Assembly (NCBI GenBank): GCA_004794655.1
Contig: SMMW01000056.1
Coordinates: 3,129,001-3,193,000 of the forward strand
Direction: 5' to 3'
Length of the DNA: 64,000 nt
Source: Marisa cornuarietis
Taxonomy: Eukaryota; Mollusca; Gastropoda; Architaenioglossa; Ampullariidae
Under the pieces are notes generated by a model that ran no database searches, had not been told where the DNA came from, and saw nothing but the letters and a program-made list of their open reading frames with translations. Shown piece by piece: positions 21,867 to 36,800 of this stretch (position 1 is the first letter of the stretch; every line of letters starts with the position of its first letter). Position numbers and translations under genes: made by a program.

Positions 21867-24800
21867 ATGAAAAATAAATACGAGATGAACCCTTGTGCTA
21901 GGCCAGGTGCGGCGTTTAACACCTGCGGGTTTGGAAAAGACGAGCTGTTTCCAGTGGTGAGGGATCCGACCGCTACAGAAATTCGCACCGCCAAAGACTT
22001 ACACGAACAACTTAAGCACATCAGGCGAATGGCAGCGCCGGCTTCACGTGCACCTCGTCGTTCGCTCAGAGTGTCGACAGGTGCAACGAGATCGCTTACC
22101 TCCCCTACCGGGTTCGGAAGGTCACGCTATGTGTGGATACACAACGAACGCCATATGCTTTTTAACAGCCCACAACATGAGTCTGGAAATGTTCCCCCAT
22201 ATTCATCAGAGTCAGTGTCCCAAAACAGCAGCACTGGCTATTGCTCAGAGAATGTGAAGAACCACGAGCTGGTCAATAAGAACAAAAACGGACGCCAGCA
22301 AATGCTGGAGAAGGTGGGAGATGCCTTGGCTAACGTACCGGAATTGCTTGGAGACCCCTGTCGGACATATGGGTACCGTTTGTGCGATCACCGAGTCGAT
22401 GGTGCGCCCTGCGCAGAATTCAAGAGCTTGCAGAGAGATGAATGTGAAGAGGTTAAGAAAGCCATGGAATGGACACCGCCCCGACTGGTCCAGCCACAAA
22501 GGTGTAATTCCCACGAACGGACTCCGCACAGCTACAGACACCATGACGGAGCTTCTTCTCACTTCATTTCCCACTTCCTCGACGATCCTATAGTGCCCGA
22601 GGGGCTGGAGAGGTCGGTCACTCATAGACAGACGCGCCGCGATTTCCAGGAGATACTCATCGCCAGATCTTCGGAGGATCTTTCAACGGGGACAGGTCAC
22701 GGGTTGCAGTGTTTTCGCTTCTCTCAGTCGAATCCTTTCTGGTCTCACGGGGAGGCAAGCCCTTTCTGCTCTGGTGAAGGGACGAGCTGTGGTCAAAGGA
22801 TCCCTTCAAGCCCTTTCTGGTCTGGTGAAGTGACGAGCTGTGGTCATAGGATCCCTTCCCTTCTTGGCGCAGATCTCTCACAGCATCCTTACCCAGTGCT
22901 CAGAGACAACCCCGTCTACTATCCCAACGAAAGGAGTCTGTGCGGGAAAGTGAAACCTAAACAGAAGCGGGACCGCAACTCTGCGGCTTATGGAAAGATG
23001 AACAGCACTCGCTCTTTGCTGCGAGATTATCTTCTACAACCCCGGGAAAAAGCCATGATCACCGCATTTCTGACTTTACTTACCACAATGCCGGACCACC
23101 AGGCAAATTCATGCTCAAGGGAGAGTGACGCACACAGATCTTTTCTAAGCGATAATCCTTTTACACTAGACTCTACGAATAAATTTTTGGAATCGCTTGG
23201 TAACATTGAAATCAAATCTCTTTTACCTGCCAGCAGGTGTCAACGTGTTGGTCATGCGACAAAAACAGATGCATCTGCATTGCAGGTAGCAGGCACCAGC
23301 ATCCCGCAGTGTGCGTGGAGAAATGCAACAAAGGTCCCTAACGTGTGCTGGTCCCAAGTCAACGAGGAGTTTAAGCAAACGAAGGAAATACAGCAGCAAA
23401 TGGAGCATCGAGGATTAAAACAGGTGACACCCCTGTCAGAAGCGAGCCACGCAGTTAGTCGATACATTTCATGTCTACCTTGGTATGAAAGTCGCTTACT
23501 GATGCAAGCGTTCTACACACAGAAGTGGAACAACAAAGTGAAGGAAGCAGAAACAACAGGACTCTATGAAGGGCAGTGGTTAAGGAAGGTGAGCACCTCC
23601 TGTACGCTACTGCAAGGGCCGCAGACAACAACACGGCAAAGAAATTTGGATTCAACCTCCTGTACGTACGGAACTCACGTGAACAACGAGGCTCTGTGGA
23701 GCATTTTCACGTCGCCGACGATGAGGACCGAGGCCAGCAGGAATTCATTCAACCAGAAGACTCCATCTCTTCAGACTGGTGTAAAGGTGTATAGTCAAAA
23801 CGATGACGTGTTCTACGGTACGAAACAGACATCCTGGTCTGAAGACTCAGAGAGTGCCGTTCCATCGGAATCTTTTTCGAAAATCACTCAGTTACCTGCT
23901 ATGGACGACTCATCCTCGAAGTGCAAGTCTTCCGAGAGTACACCAAAAGCATACGTCTCCAATGAAGACGAATTTACAATTGAAAAAACAACAGTTGGAA
24001 GTCGTTTAGATTATAATGAAGCGACTGGCGACACGTGGGAGTCTGGGGATGAAGATGCAGGCAGGGTTAGAATTTCTCTGCAGGAGAAACTTGCCATTCA
24101 TGAAATGAATTCTATGGATGGAGCAAGAAAAAGTTCGAGTCCGACATTCCAGGTCTTACTTTCCAGAAGCAGTACTGAATCTGCTGACAGTGAATCGAGT
24201 AAAGAAAGTCTTTCTGTGTGTAATGAACTTGAAAAATGTAAAAACGAATTCACGGATGAAACATCCGAAAAAATGAATGACCAATATCAGGCTGTAGGTA
24301 TTTTAAAAGAAAACGCCTCGCTGGAAGACGCATCAAGAAATTCCAGATCTTCTCTTCGGGTTAGGTTTAACCAAGAAGAATATTCAAATAAAACAACAAT
24401 AGAGGCAGACAGTTCTTTTGAAGACTTACCTCTTGTTGAAGGTAAACAAGTCCCAGCTGAAGACGGATCTTTCAATGAAATGACAAGCAAGGTGATTTGT
24501 CCATGTCAAGACTTGGTCACGACAAGCAGTAGAGAATCCCTGAGTGAAATATCGAGTACAGCAAGTTCTTCTGATGGTAACATAGTTAAGAAGAGAGCTG
24601 TAGGTAAGCCATTAAAAAAGGTGAGTCACCAAGACGAGTATGTACGCATTATAAAAGAAAATCCCTTAATGGAAAAAACATCAAGATTTGCAAAGAGTTA
24701 TGCTCGGGTTGTGTTTAAAATACAGGAACAAGAATGTTTGAATAAAACGAGAAAGCAATCTAGTAGCCTCATTCAAGGTAAGCCTATCGTAAACAAAAAC

Positions 24801-27800
24801 AAATCGACTGATGAAACATCAAGCGAGGAAAATTCTTGTGTTCAGGGTATACCTAACATCAACGACAAATCTACTGATGAGGACGAAAGAAATGTTAGTC
24901 ATGAACTTCAAGACTTTTGTAGCACAACCAGTGAAGATTCTTTAGATGAACACACAAAAATCAAAAATCAATCAATGGATAAACTATCAAAACAGGAGAA
25001 GCATCAGGTTCAGGACGTACTTACAAAAGATGAGAACAAGTCTACAGATATCTCAAGTAAGGTGAATCATCGAGTTCAGAATGAACTTATCACGAGAAAA
25101 CAAGAATATACAGACAACGTACCAAACGTTGACTCAGTTACTACGCGCTCCTCTCTTCTGAAAGATAAGCAGATATTATCTAACAAGGAGGAACCAGGAG
25201 ACACAGTGAAAGATGATGGTAAGCACGAAGCCGTCAGCCAGTTGATTGGTTCTAAAATATCAAACAATGAGAAAACATCTACAAATACTCATGAACAGCC
25301 ACACTTCCCGAAAAGCAATAATTTTTACTTAGGGAGAGAATTCATCGTGAAAAGATCACCTCATTCTGTTGGGCCTAAAATATTGCGTAAAATGCGTCAA
25401 CTGTTTGAATATTCTGGTCAGTTACCAAAAAGAGATGATAAGAAACCAGGGAGGATAGAAATGAAATCCATTTATGACACAGAACAAGTTTCAAATGTGT
25501 CCAAATTTTCATGCCCAAATCTTCCAGCGATTGATGAAAAAAGTCAGTCGTCTTCATCTTCGAAAGAAGAGGTAACCAGTCTGAGAAAAGAGGAATTCAA
25601 AGAAAAGCCGTTAAATCAGTTTAGCTCATGTAAAATGGTAAGCAATGTGTGCGCATCTCCTCAAAGTCCTGAGCAGGCTTTCCTCAAGACCAAGGAAGAT
25701 GACACATCATCAGAGTTTTCGATTTTGCCGCAAGTGTCAGGCCATATTCACCAAACTTCTTCCGTTACTGACGGGGTAACCTCGAGAAACGCCATGTTCA
25801 CGATGGAAGAAAAACAGTCTATGAATGAAACGTCGAGATTGTTAACGCCGTTGTTCCAGAAGACAGACGATGATCAAACAGTGACATACGGAGCCAAGTC
25901 TTCTGTCAAAGACAACTCGGAGAAACCCATGGCGCTAGGTAAATCCATCCATTCAGATAAATCCATTCAGGTTAATTTGAAAGACGTCTGTACAAAAAGT
26001 CGCATGTTTGAAAGTGAGAACAAGCCAACTATTGCTAAACCTTCCGTGGATGAATCTCCTCTTAGCAATGTCAAAGACACGATTAAGAAATGGAATGCTA
26101 TCATCTGTCAAGACAGTGGCCGACCAGTCTTGGAGAGAAACACACTCAGTGCACATTTCAAAAGACGTTTTTCAAAACTTCATCAAATTTTTCTAGAAAG
26201 AAAACGATTGATCACATCTAAGGAAAAAGTTAAATCCAAATGGTACCTTTCTCAAGAGAAGCAAGAGGCAGTCGATAGAGATGGAGGCTTCATAGACATC
26301 CACAAACGAATAAAAAAAATTAAAGATAATTCACTTAATCCTTTTGGTAACAGTATTTCTGAGAGCGTAATACTTGATGGGCATTCACAATATCAAATCC
26401 ATTCAGATGAACATTTTCCAATGCGGATACCAAAAGCTAAATGTGGCCGAGACAAGAAGCGCTTGTTCGCAAACAAATCGTGTTCTGATTTTTACAGACG
26501 TCAACGTCTAGACCAAATAGTTTCAGGTGAATCAGTTGCTTCTCCTGTCTTTGCTCTTGATTCCAACTCCGTCTCTAGCCAGTCGTCAGCTCAAGTCAAA
26601 ACAACTTTTCCTTTTGTTTCAGAAACACCGACTGAATCTGAATGTTCAGAGTTGTTTCCAATGGGCAGGCCTCAATATTTACTCTCAACAGCCTGTCAGC
26701 CAAGAAGATGTTTAAGTGATAGCATCCGAGTTAGTGAAACGTGGCTGTCAAGGAAATGCGACGAAAGTCTTGATGAAAGTAGCAATGACGAGACTGACAG
26801 TTCTTTGCAGCAGTTTTTGTCCGAAAATTATTCAGATGAGCTAGTTTCGAATTCACAAAGCGCTGGTGTGGAATTAATTTCATCTCCTCCTCTGGTCCTC
26901 TCTAACGAGAAAAATCTTCAGGTGCCTTGCGCACAAAGCAGCTACACAAGCGAATCTCACGAGGGAAAAGATTATAACCTCTCCTCTACCTCCACCGAAA
27001 GCTTTGAAGCGGCGTCACTTCGGAGAAAGATGACAAAGGTAGACCTTAAAGGTGGAGAAAATCAAATCAGCTCCGAGAAAGTCCGCCGCTTCGATTACGA
27101 CAAGAACATGGTGATCCAGGCTGTCGATCTCTTCCAGCCTCCTCCTGATGGTCCTCCTAAAGACTTCCTGCACAACCGTGGCCTCGATGAGACACAGGCT
27201 GTCACCGTCACTCAAAAATCGACTCACTACAAACAACCTCTATCAGGAAATTTCAAAAATGATGCCGTAAAATTGTCACCGTCTCCGCTGTACGGCTGCT
27301 GTATGGCAGGTGAATGGACGCACTTGAGGCACGGTGCCAGTCAGGAGACAGATGCACAGAAAAGAAGTGCTGGGATTTTGATGAAATCCACAAAGATGTC
27401 ACCGTCGCCTGGAACACGTGCAGCCTCCTCCACTGACTCGCATCCTGTTTCTGGTCTTGAGAGCAATAACTCTGGCGAAGTAACTGACGGCAGGAGTCTG
27501 CATAAGTCGTTGACAGAGGGCGTGCAACAGCCCTTCGAAGATGTCGCAACGCAGGCTGCACGCTGGCCGAGAGCTGCAGGAGGAGATAAAGAAATAACAT
27601 TCAAAGAAGGTTTCTCTGTAAACAAACCGGCTTCGTCAACATCTTACAGTGATTCAGACTCCTTTCATTCTGATGTTTCAAGCGTCGATTATAGCAGCAA
27701 TGGGAGCAGAAGGTCCAGGACAGAATTCCCTCCTGCTACTTATCACGCGATGAACGAGACTTCGACCGCAAATGAATTTGCTGCTATCCTGGCTCTTGAT

Positions 27801-30800
27801 AAAGTGATACTAGATGTCGAGCGGAATTTACGTCAATTTTCTGAACAGTCGTCTGCCTTCAGCAAGAGGCATAGCAAGCAAGGGTTTGATAAACCGTTCA
27901 TTTTAGACATGGCGGACTCTCTTCATAAAGATATCTCAGAGGATAGCAACGATTCATCGCTGTCTCTTAAGACGGCAATATCACACGAGACGAACTTGTC
28001 GACAGAATCTACACACTCCAATGAATCCTTAAAAGAGGCTGGTTTTGTAGTTCCAGAATCTGAAAAGTTTGCGAATGAAGGCAAACCTAATGAATCCAGC
28101 TGTTTATTCCACACGGACGTGGAAAAGATGAAAGCAATCTTATTGGAAGCTAGTCGCGAGCTGCGCAAACTTAAGGAAGCACTGCAGGATGGGAAGCTTC
28201 AGGATGAGATAACTGTATTGGTATGCGGGATATGCGATGCTCTGTCATCAGCCTGGCTTGCAGAAGTCTCCAAGCTACCAACTACAAGGGATTCAGATGG
28301 TGGCTCAGATTCGCATGACTCTTCTCTACAGTGCGCTGCCTTGGCTAAAAATGAGGAAACAACTAAAGGTGTTGACTCTCAACTGAAAACCAACGATATT
28401 ATTACACATTTCAGTGATCATCTTCCGATGAACGAAGATCTGAGGCAGAGATGGAAGAAGTGTGGTTCAAATCCACTGTATCGTGGGAAGTGTGAATCTT
28501 CGAGAAACAGCCAGGGTTATTATGACAAGGAAATCACTGCAACGGTGTTACAGAGGAATACATGTTCGAGTGAAAGACATTCTAGAAAAGAAAACTTCTC
28601 GGTCGCGGACGAATGTCGGTCGTCAAGTTCCAGTTTATCTGTCAGTTCTCAAAGTGCTCCTGAGAATTGCAAATGTGTTGGCGACTTGTATCAAAGCGTC
28701 ATAAGCCTTTTTGCCAGCCTCCAGCAAGAATTGCAGAAAATTTTGAAAGAGGACAGAAAAATGAGCAAAAAGTCATCTCAGGGAACAATGGCATATACTA
28801 TCAAACGTAAAGCCTTGAAAGTCGCGAAGAACTACAGCCAAAATGACTGGCTTATCAAGCAAGTATTAGAGAAACGTGTTCCAGATTTCTGCCCCGATCT
28901 TTGCGATCATCAACAGGAGAAAAGATCAAAGCCTTGTGTTTGCCTCCAACCACATACACGCATTCCACTTGTGAGTTCCTCAGAGCCAAGCACCCAGAGT
29001 TGTGAAAAGTATAAAGGAACTGGAACTTCGCCTTCTTCCTCTTCTGGTTCTTTGTTCTACGAATCAACGAACTCTTCTGTTGCGCTGCCGTATCAGAATC
29101 TGTCTGGAGGCAACTGTTCCGCTGAAAGTAGGAGTGATCATCTTTACTCAGCCTGCAACTTCACCCACGCCGATGGTCTTCACAATACACTCGACAAATT
29201 CAACTCCAAGATGGTGACCATAAAAGGGAAGATCAATCACATGTTGAACTTGATCAACAGATATAATACCTCATTTGGTAAAGATCTCGAAGGGGGAGGA
29301 ACACAATTTCGTGGTAACAGCGGTGCAGATGACTGGGCCACTTGCAGTGAAAATAACATGTTACTTCAGAGAGAAAGAGGAAGAAACACAGAGGTTCTCT
29401 ACATACCAGGAAATAAAGACGAAGCGTCAAAAACGTTTCAGTTTCAATTTGCACAAGAAAACCTAATAGATGCATTCATGTTAGCTTCTATGCTTGAATG
29501 TGACACGTGCACGCACGCTGCAGTTCAGAGTTTAACACCAGGAAACGTTTTGCAAGTTCAGTATAGTCAGCCGGTGATATATGGTCGCTCGGTGATAACC
29601 AAGCAGTACTCACTGACAGAGCTGATGACAAAACATTCGCCAGAAGTAAAAACATCTTTGACAAAGGAACGCATCAGGTTCCTCGCCTGGCGATGGAGGA
29701 AGTGGGCCATCAATCACTCACTGAAGGTCCGTATAGGCAAAGGTAGACTATTTCAACCGACCTCTGTAAACAGGTTATTCACTAGTCCGCAGAGGGGCGA
29801 CAACTCGGTGGGTTTGCTACATGACAGGGTCGAGAACTCAACTGCAACACGAGAAGATCGATGGAAATGTCACTCGTCAAACATTTTTATTCAGCCAGAT
29901 GGAACTGAAAACGCGACAAAAGAAAAAGATGGCAGTTTACCCGTGCTTTTCAGAACTAGCCAGCTTTTGGAAGCCCCTCTGTCAAATGATCTCTCTGAAA
30001 GTGAAGTCCGGGAGTCTCTGGCGAATAAGGATGAACACAGTTTCACCTCCAGCGAGTTTGTTGATCTGACAAGAAATATAGAAACAATCGAAATTCAATC
30101 TTCTCCTCGAAGAGGAGGTAAAAATCGTGTGCTACCCAAGTCTCCACCTATGAAAGATAAACTGCTTCCGCAATCAAGCCCTATGACTGATGACTTAGCA
30201 GAGTATGAATCTCCTGGCACCATGCAATATGGCAACTGCTTTGTAGATGTTTTTGCAAAGCATCAAGGGAAAATGCCTTTAAAATCGTCAGCCAGAGATT
30301 TGGGATCAGTCCCACTCCAGAAAGATCTTCTGGTAAAAAGGAGGAAGCTGTTGACTGATACAGTTCCCAGATGTGCTTATAGATCGAGGCGCTACTTGAA
30401 ACAAAGCGATGCTTCTGCCAATCAACTCGACATCAAGAGGCTTTCAATTAGTACCAGTCATCCTGTGATGGAAAGACCACAGGCTACTTGTGCTGACAGA
30501 CGTAAATATCTTCGCACTAAGCACGTGAAAACCAAATATTTATCTGGAAGCAGGGATCGAGCTGCTTCATCAAGCTCTAGTGGAAAGGAACTGCCCACTA
30601 AATTTCTCCATCACGTGAATACTGACCATCGTAAGACTGAACAAAGCCGAGCCAGTTGTTCGGAAAACTTGACGAGGGACGTTTTTAAGAAAGGAATCAA
30701 AATGTTTAATAAACCAAAACACTTGACAAGCGACAAGACACAACACAAGAGGGTCACTCTTGCAGAAAATGTGACATACCTTTCTAAGAAAGAACGCAAA

Positions 30801-33800
30801 GTTATCGGCAATCCAAAACACTTGACAAATTACCAGAAAGAACAAGACCGTGTTGGTCTTGCAGAAAACAAGGCACACCTTTCTAGAAAAAAAAGCAAGA
30901 TTGCTAGTCAGCCAGAAGATCTGACAAGGGCCCTTTCTAGGAGAGAACACAACAATTCAGACCTTTCTATGACAGACTACACTAATACGATAAGGGATAC
31001 AAAACAAAAAAGCGTCAGTTACTTCGAACAGTCGACAAAGAGAGAAGAAAAGCAAGGTTTTTTCAAGGAGATATTTCAAAAGCTGCGCAATCGGCTTCCC
31101 CGACGATCTGTGCCGCCCTCTGAAGAAATGGAAGACCATGCTGGTAAAACACCGCAAGAATCTTATCCACTGGACTTCGACAAAGACTTTACACGTTTCG
31201 GACACACGTGGCCGCTGTCTTATCCTCGGGACAGCGGTGAGATGTGGTGCGCTGTTGCTCACCCTCTGGTGTACTCGCCACCACACAGCGTCTCCATTCA
31301 CACACACGTCTCAAACCGCACCAGCACTACTACCACCCCGTCTCCACAGCGTGTATATCCAGTTAACCCTCTAGTTCCTCCGCCTTCTAGAAAGAAGAAA
31401 GAGTCTGCCCAAACCATATCACATGGTTCGCAAGAATCTATCGGTTTTCAGCCGTTAACGAATGCTGACGATGTCCTGAATTTGACTTTTAATCAAAGTG
31501 CCAGCAATGCAACCAGAGCAGAGGAGAAGGGGTTCCCTGCTGGGGAGAGTCCACGCCACAGAAGACTAGTGTCGAGAAGAAAAGCCTCTTCCAGACGTTC
31601 CCTGAGTTCCAAGTCACCAAGAGCAGCAGGTAATGTCCCCAAGCGGCGGTCTGTTAGAAGATTTAGGGACGATTCTCCACGTCTCTCCATAAACAATCAA
31701 AGTATGAAGATCAGGGTGAGCAATGAAGACGAAGCTATCACTCAGGATATTACAAAAGGATGGCGTGAAATGCATTATCTTCCTTGGTCCTCTTCCGAGG
31801 AAGCCTGTGGAAAGGAAGAACTCATGTTGAAGTTCCTCCAGGAATGTTCAAAATGGCAGAATAAGAGACTGCACGATGATGTAACCCAACGGAGAGCTGC
31901 AGGACATTTGGAGAATCATCAAAGCAAAGATCGTTTCAATCACAAGGATGAGCTGCAGTCAGCAAAGCCACAACGCCTAGGAAAAGATTACCACAGACCT
32001 CTGTGTCATAAGCAGCTGGTCAAATCTCCTGATACCCGCCAAAGTTGGAAATTATGCACTACTAACTTGAAACCACGAAAACCGGGGAGCACTCAAGAAA
32101 TGCGTTTTAAGACTGTAAGTGGGCATCAGACGATATATGTTAGGGAGTCAGAGATTCGACGTGTCCACAGTTCTGAGCCTAATCCTCACCAAAAATCCTG
32201 CCTTGGTAAGAATCCTTCATTACCTGGAAGGCAGCTCAACACCTTTACTGTACTACCTGAACAAGACTCTAGTCGTATGATGAATAATGCGAGGGTTAAA
32301 AACTTTATGCAGATGAGTACTCTTTCTTATCTCGGACAAAAAAGAAACTTGGCAGAGGAAGGCGCTAGGGAATTTTATTCCTTTCCTGAAGAGTTACCTC
32401 CTACCACAAAAAGAAAGGAATTTCTTGCTGAGTTTCGTCCTCCCGATCTGAGAAATCATCGCGATGACTCTTCCGCGACAAGTGACATCAAATCAGGGAG
32501 TGGAAACTTCAGCTTAAAAGGTACCTCAGAGTCATACATTTCAAGCTCTCCTGAGGTGTCAGCAATACCTGAGAAACCTTTTCATTCCTCTATACTCAAA
32601 ACTTCTTTGAAAGGAAACAGAAAGTCTGTCCGCATAAAACAACAGAAAGATGAAGAAACAGAGGCAAACATAAGTTGGTTTATCGAAGACTCATCCAAGG
32701 GATTTTTAGTTGAGGACAATTCGACCAACATGAATCATAACATGCCTGTATTAAGTGAATCTCGGACTGACATGAAAACGGCAACATTGTCTTGTCTTCG
32801 AGACAGCGAAGGAAGTGAGTGTGATAAGGAACATGTAATATCTTCGGTGGACGAGGCGAGCGCAGTTTACATGTCCATGTGTGTGGTAGACAAAGTGCAA
32901 GATCCTACAACGGGGCACTCTGTCTTCAACGTGTCAGGATCTGGTAGAGGCGCAAATTTGGCAAAATCGTCGGACCCAAGTAGGTCTTTCGGAGACTTTT
33001 TCGAATGCGTAAAACGTGTCAAAACGAAGAGACGCCATCGTCATGGTACTGGCAGTCCTCCCAGGCGCGTCCGAGAACACGAACTTTCGCCAACCTCGGG
33101 CTATTCCTCGTATACTTTCTCCCCGATATCAGACCTACAAGAAGAGTCGCAAAATGCAATTTTCTCATCAGATTCGTTCAAAAGTTTGCCCACTAGTTCT
33201 TCTTCACAAGCTGGAGACGACGACGATAATGCTGTTGCTGTCCGCAGTGGCTTCATCAGGCACCAAGCCTGGAGGGCTGCTCCACCCCCCTGCCGTCAAG
33301 TGCCTGGTGGAAGACAAAAGCAGAGAAGCGGTCCAGATGCTGAAAATAAAAAGTCAACCAAATCCACACGCGTATCACAGGTATCGAATAAGAATGTCAA
33401 AGTGGTCACCCAGGCTTTCGTGTTGAATTGTCCAAACTTAGGCACAGACCCGGTGTCAGAAACGCAAGGGGTTAGCAAAACACCCCATGATGAGGGCGTG
33501 GTGAGAGATTCAGAAGGTATCACAATTGTCAAGCGCTCTCCTAAGACGAACGAGCGATATCTTCAACATTTGGAATCGATTCAACCTGGATACAGTGGAA
33601 CTTCCTTGCCACAAACTCATATAACAACTACAAAACCAGATCCTCGGGTAGCAGGTCCTGGAGTTAGGGTAGTTACTCAAGCGACCTCGTCCAGCACTAC
33701 TTTCCTGACTTTTTGTTTAGGCACTTCGTCAATGGAGAAGACATCTATTGCGTTGACGCCCAGAAATACTTGTTGTAATGCCAGTGTCAATGACAGGACG

Positions 33801-36800
33801 AGTATGAATTCTAGCAAACAAGACTTAAGGAGTTTTCAAGGTCGTCTTAAAAATGCTGCGCGTAACATCGCAAGAAGCGGCGCGAAATTTTCGCCGGTGA
33901 GGCAAAGCTTAAGTGTAATTAAAGAGGAGGCAGACCTAACAAGAACTGGAGTCGAACCATCAGCTGCATCTAAAGCGTTTGATAGTGCAAAACGTAATGG
34001 TGAGCTTGGTGCCAGCTCATCAGTCGCCAGGGCCAAAACATTAGACAGTAAGGTTCTGTCGGAAACCCTGGAAAGACCGATGACTGTTGCAGAAAAGATT
34101 GCGTTTTTCAACCAGATTATCAAAAGTCAGCCACTTACTCTGGACAGCAGCTACGTGCGTTTCAAGGAGAGAAAACAAGAGGCAAGAAATACGACTCACG
34201 ATGTTCTCTCGTCATCCACGAGTGATCATAGAAAGACAACTTTCTCTGCTTCTAAATCGAACGAAGGTGCTATAATAGGAATGCCTGCCAGCCAGAAGTC
34301 GCAGAATTTAGAACTGAATACTGATAATGAGGAACATGGCACATCATCCATGGGGGACCACGCCGACACTTTAGATTCGGTAGGTCATCAGCGATCGACT
34401 CTGAGCAGGTTTTACTCGCAGCTTCGTACATTATTTACGAGAACAAGTTTACCTCCTATGCAAAGCTCACCTCATTGTTCCCAATTAGGGGAATGTCGGA
34501 AAGATAAAAGGGCTACCCCTGTTTCAGATGTCTTGTGTACGAGTGTAGCAACGTCGTTATCTTCGGCACGTTCTCGTAGTGAGGCCTGTTCACCGCTCGG
34601 CGGCATCACCAGTCTGTCCAGCAGGACCCGTGTGAAAAAAGAACCTGTCGCAGACTCATGCAAAATGCATGTGAAATCTCAGATGGCCCGTCCTCCTCAT
34701 GCAGAACTAAGAAACCAACTCAGCGATGACTCGTCAGATGTCGCGACCGCCGAAGAGGGGCCACGCTTGAGAGAAGTTCGTCTAATGTCATCTCCTGTCT
34801 CCCGGAAAACCTCCATTAAAGACGTTGACCAGCGTCTCCCCGGCACCAGCATTGCGTCTGCTGAGGAGACAAGGCACCACCAGACTCTCGGTGATCTCCG
34901 CATATCAACAAACGATTTGCGACTAGAGCAAAGCCCAGAGCCGAGGACTGCATGGGTCCTGAAGTGGATGCAAGGAAGTCAAGAAAGTATTGTGAATCAA
35001 TCCTGTAAAGATGACACAGTGAGAAAGGAGACAATACAAACTTATCCAGAAGGTCCTCACAGAAGTCCAGTGAATTCCAACATTTATGTCAGGAGCAAAG
35101 TAGCCTCCTCTGGCCACTACCGTAATCTTCGTTGTACATGCAGGAACACAGCAATAGAAGGAAATGGCATCAGCAGTGCGCATCTTAATTTAGAATCAGC
35201 TGCAAGCATGCAGAGTGGAGGCACACGGAAGAAGGCTGGGGGTCGGTATAAAAGTTTTCAGCGTAAGTCGGCTCTGGGCCAATCCCGTTCGCTTTCATAT
35301 CGACACGGCGCTGGTGACCATGGCAAGCGATCGGTAATCTTTATGCAGACTACAGGAGACGATTCTAAACCAAGGACTGGGGACACGGAGGGAGATTTGG
35401 ACCCAACGACTCTGATTTCATCTGAGTCATCTGTCTTCAGTAGCATAGATAATTCAGTCTTGTTCGTCGATCAAAAACGCTTGAGAAAAAGGCAGACGAC
35501 TATCATGACGGACGGACTGAGCAGGAAGGACGTCAGCAGGTACGATGACACTGAGAAAGCATTTAGTGCCGAACATGCGCATGGAGGTACAGATACCAGT
35601 GAATCCCTGACAAGTTTTGACGGTAAAAGCTATCAGTTTCGAAACAGAAATTTTTGGGACGATTGTGAACATGAACAGGAACATGAACATGAACAAACAA
35701 ACATGAACGTCTCCAAAAATGCGAATACCACTGAACGCTTGCCAGCAGATGTTTCAAAGAACAGCAAAAGCCATCCTGTGTACGATGACCCACAGCCATC
35801 GGAAACCATTACTGGCAGAAATGAAAGCTGTAATCATGGTCGAGATAGGGGCAGTGATAAAACAGCGGCAGTAGTTTCGCTTGCTGTTCAAGAGAATAAC
35901 AGCAACGACGTGAAAACACCAGCTAGGGACAGAAAGCACCGACAACAAAATTTCAGAATATGTCAGGATCACGCACAACATCCTCCACACACGTTGCTAG
36001 GAGCATCTAAAGCCATGTTCTGTGAGTCTGATGGACAGACACGAGTGCCATCGCAGGACGCTTCGGACAATCACTGTTTGAGCGGAAGTTCAGTTAAGAA
36101 TTCAGGAACCCATCAGAGGCAAAGTGAAACGAGTGCCTCTTGTTGTGTGATCCGGCATGGCGAGGAAGGCGACTGTGCACAGTTCTTTGGAGATAGGAAA
36201 ACGTTTGCCTACGTTAAGAAGAAGTCTGATATTCTTTCTTTCAAACTGGACATATCTTCTGTAGGTGATGCTAATCGAGAAAAGAACTGGAACCCGAGGT
36301 CGTCGAAAAAGCTGAAAAAGGTGACAAGCAGTGCAATGGTAGATAAAAGTCCAGCATCTTCAATTTGCTCTGCAGTTGCGGGAAAAAACTTCAACGAATG
36401 TTATTGTTCTTCTTTGCCGAATCCTACAAACAACGATCACAACCTAACACAGGCAGCTGCGTCCCACGAAAACTCACAAAGTGATCAAAGTTCTTACATT
36501 AGCTGTTGGTCTGATGCCTCCCACAGCATGCACTCACAATCAACTTGTTCATCTGTGGACGCCACAGTCTCGGACGTACTTAAGGACGAAGGTCTTTCTG
36601 AACAAATTCAACGCATCGTCTGCTGGTATGTAACGACCATCGCTGATCGAAAGAAGCATGCAGCATCCTTTCAGACGAAGACTGCGATCGAACACGACCT
36701 TAAAGAAAACATTCGAACAACAATACACGAATATATAATGAATCTTGTTCTTGAGTCGACCAGGGCGGCAGATTCTCAGAAGGCCTCGAGTTTTCACCGA

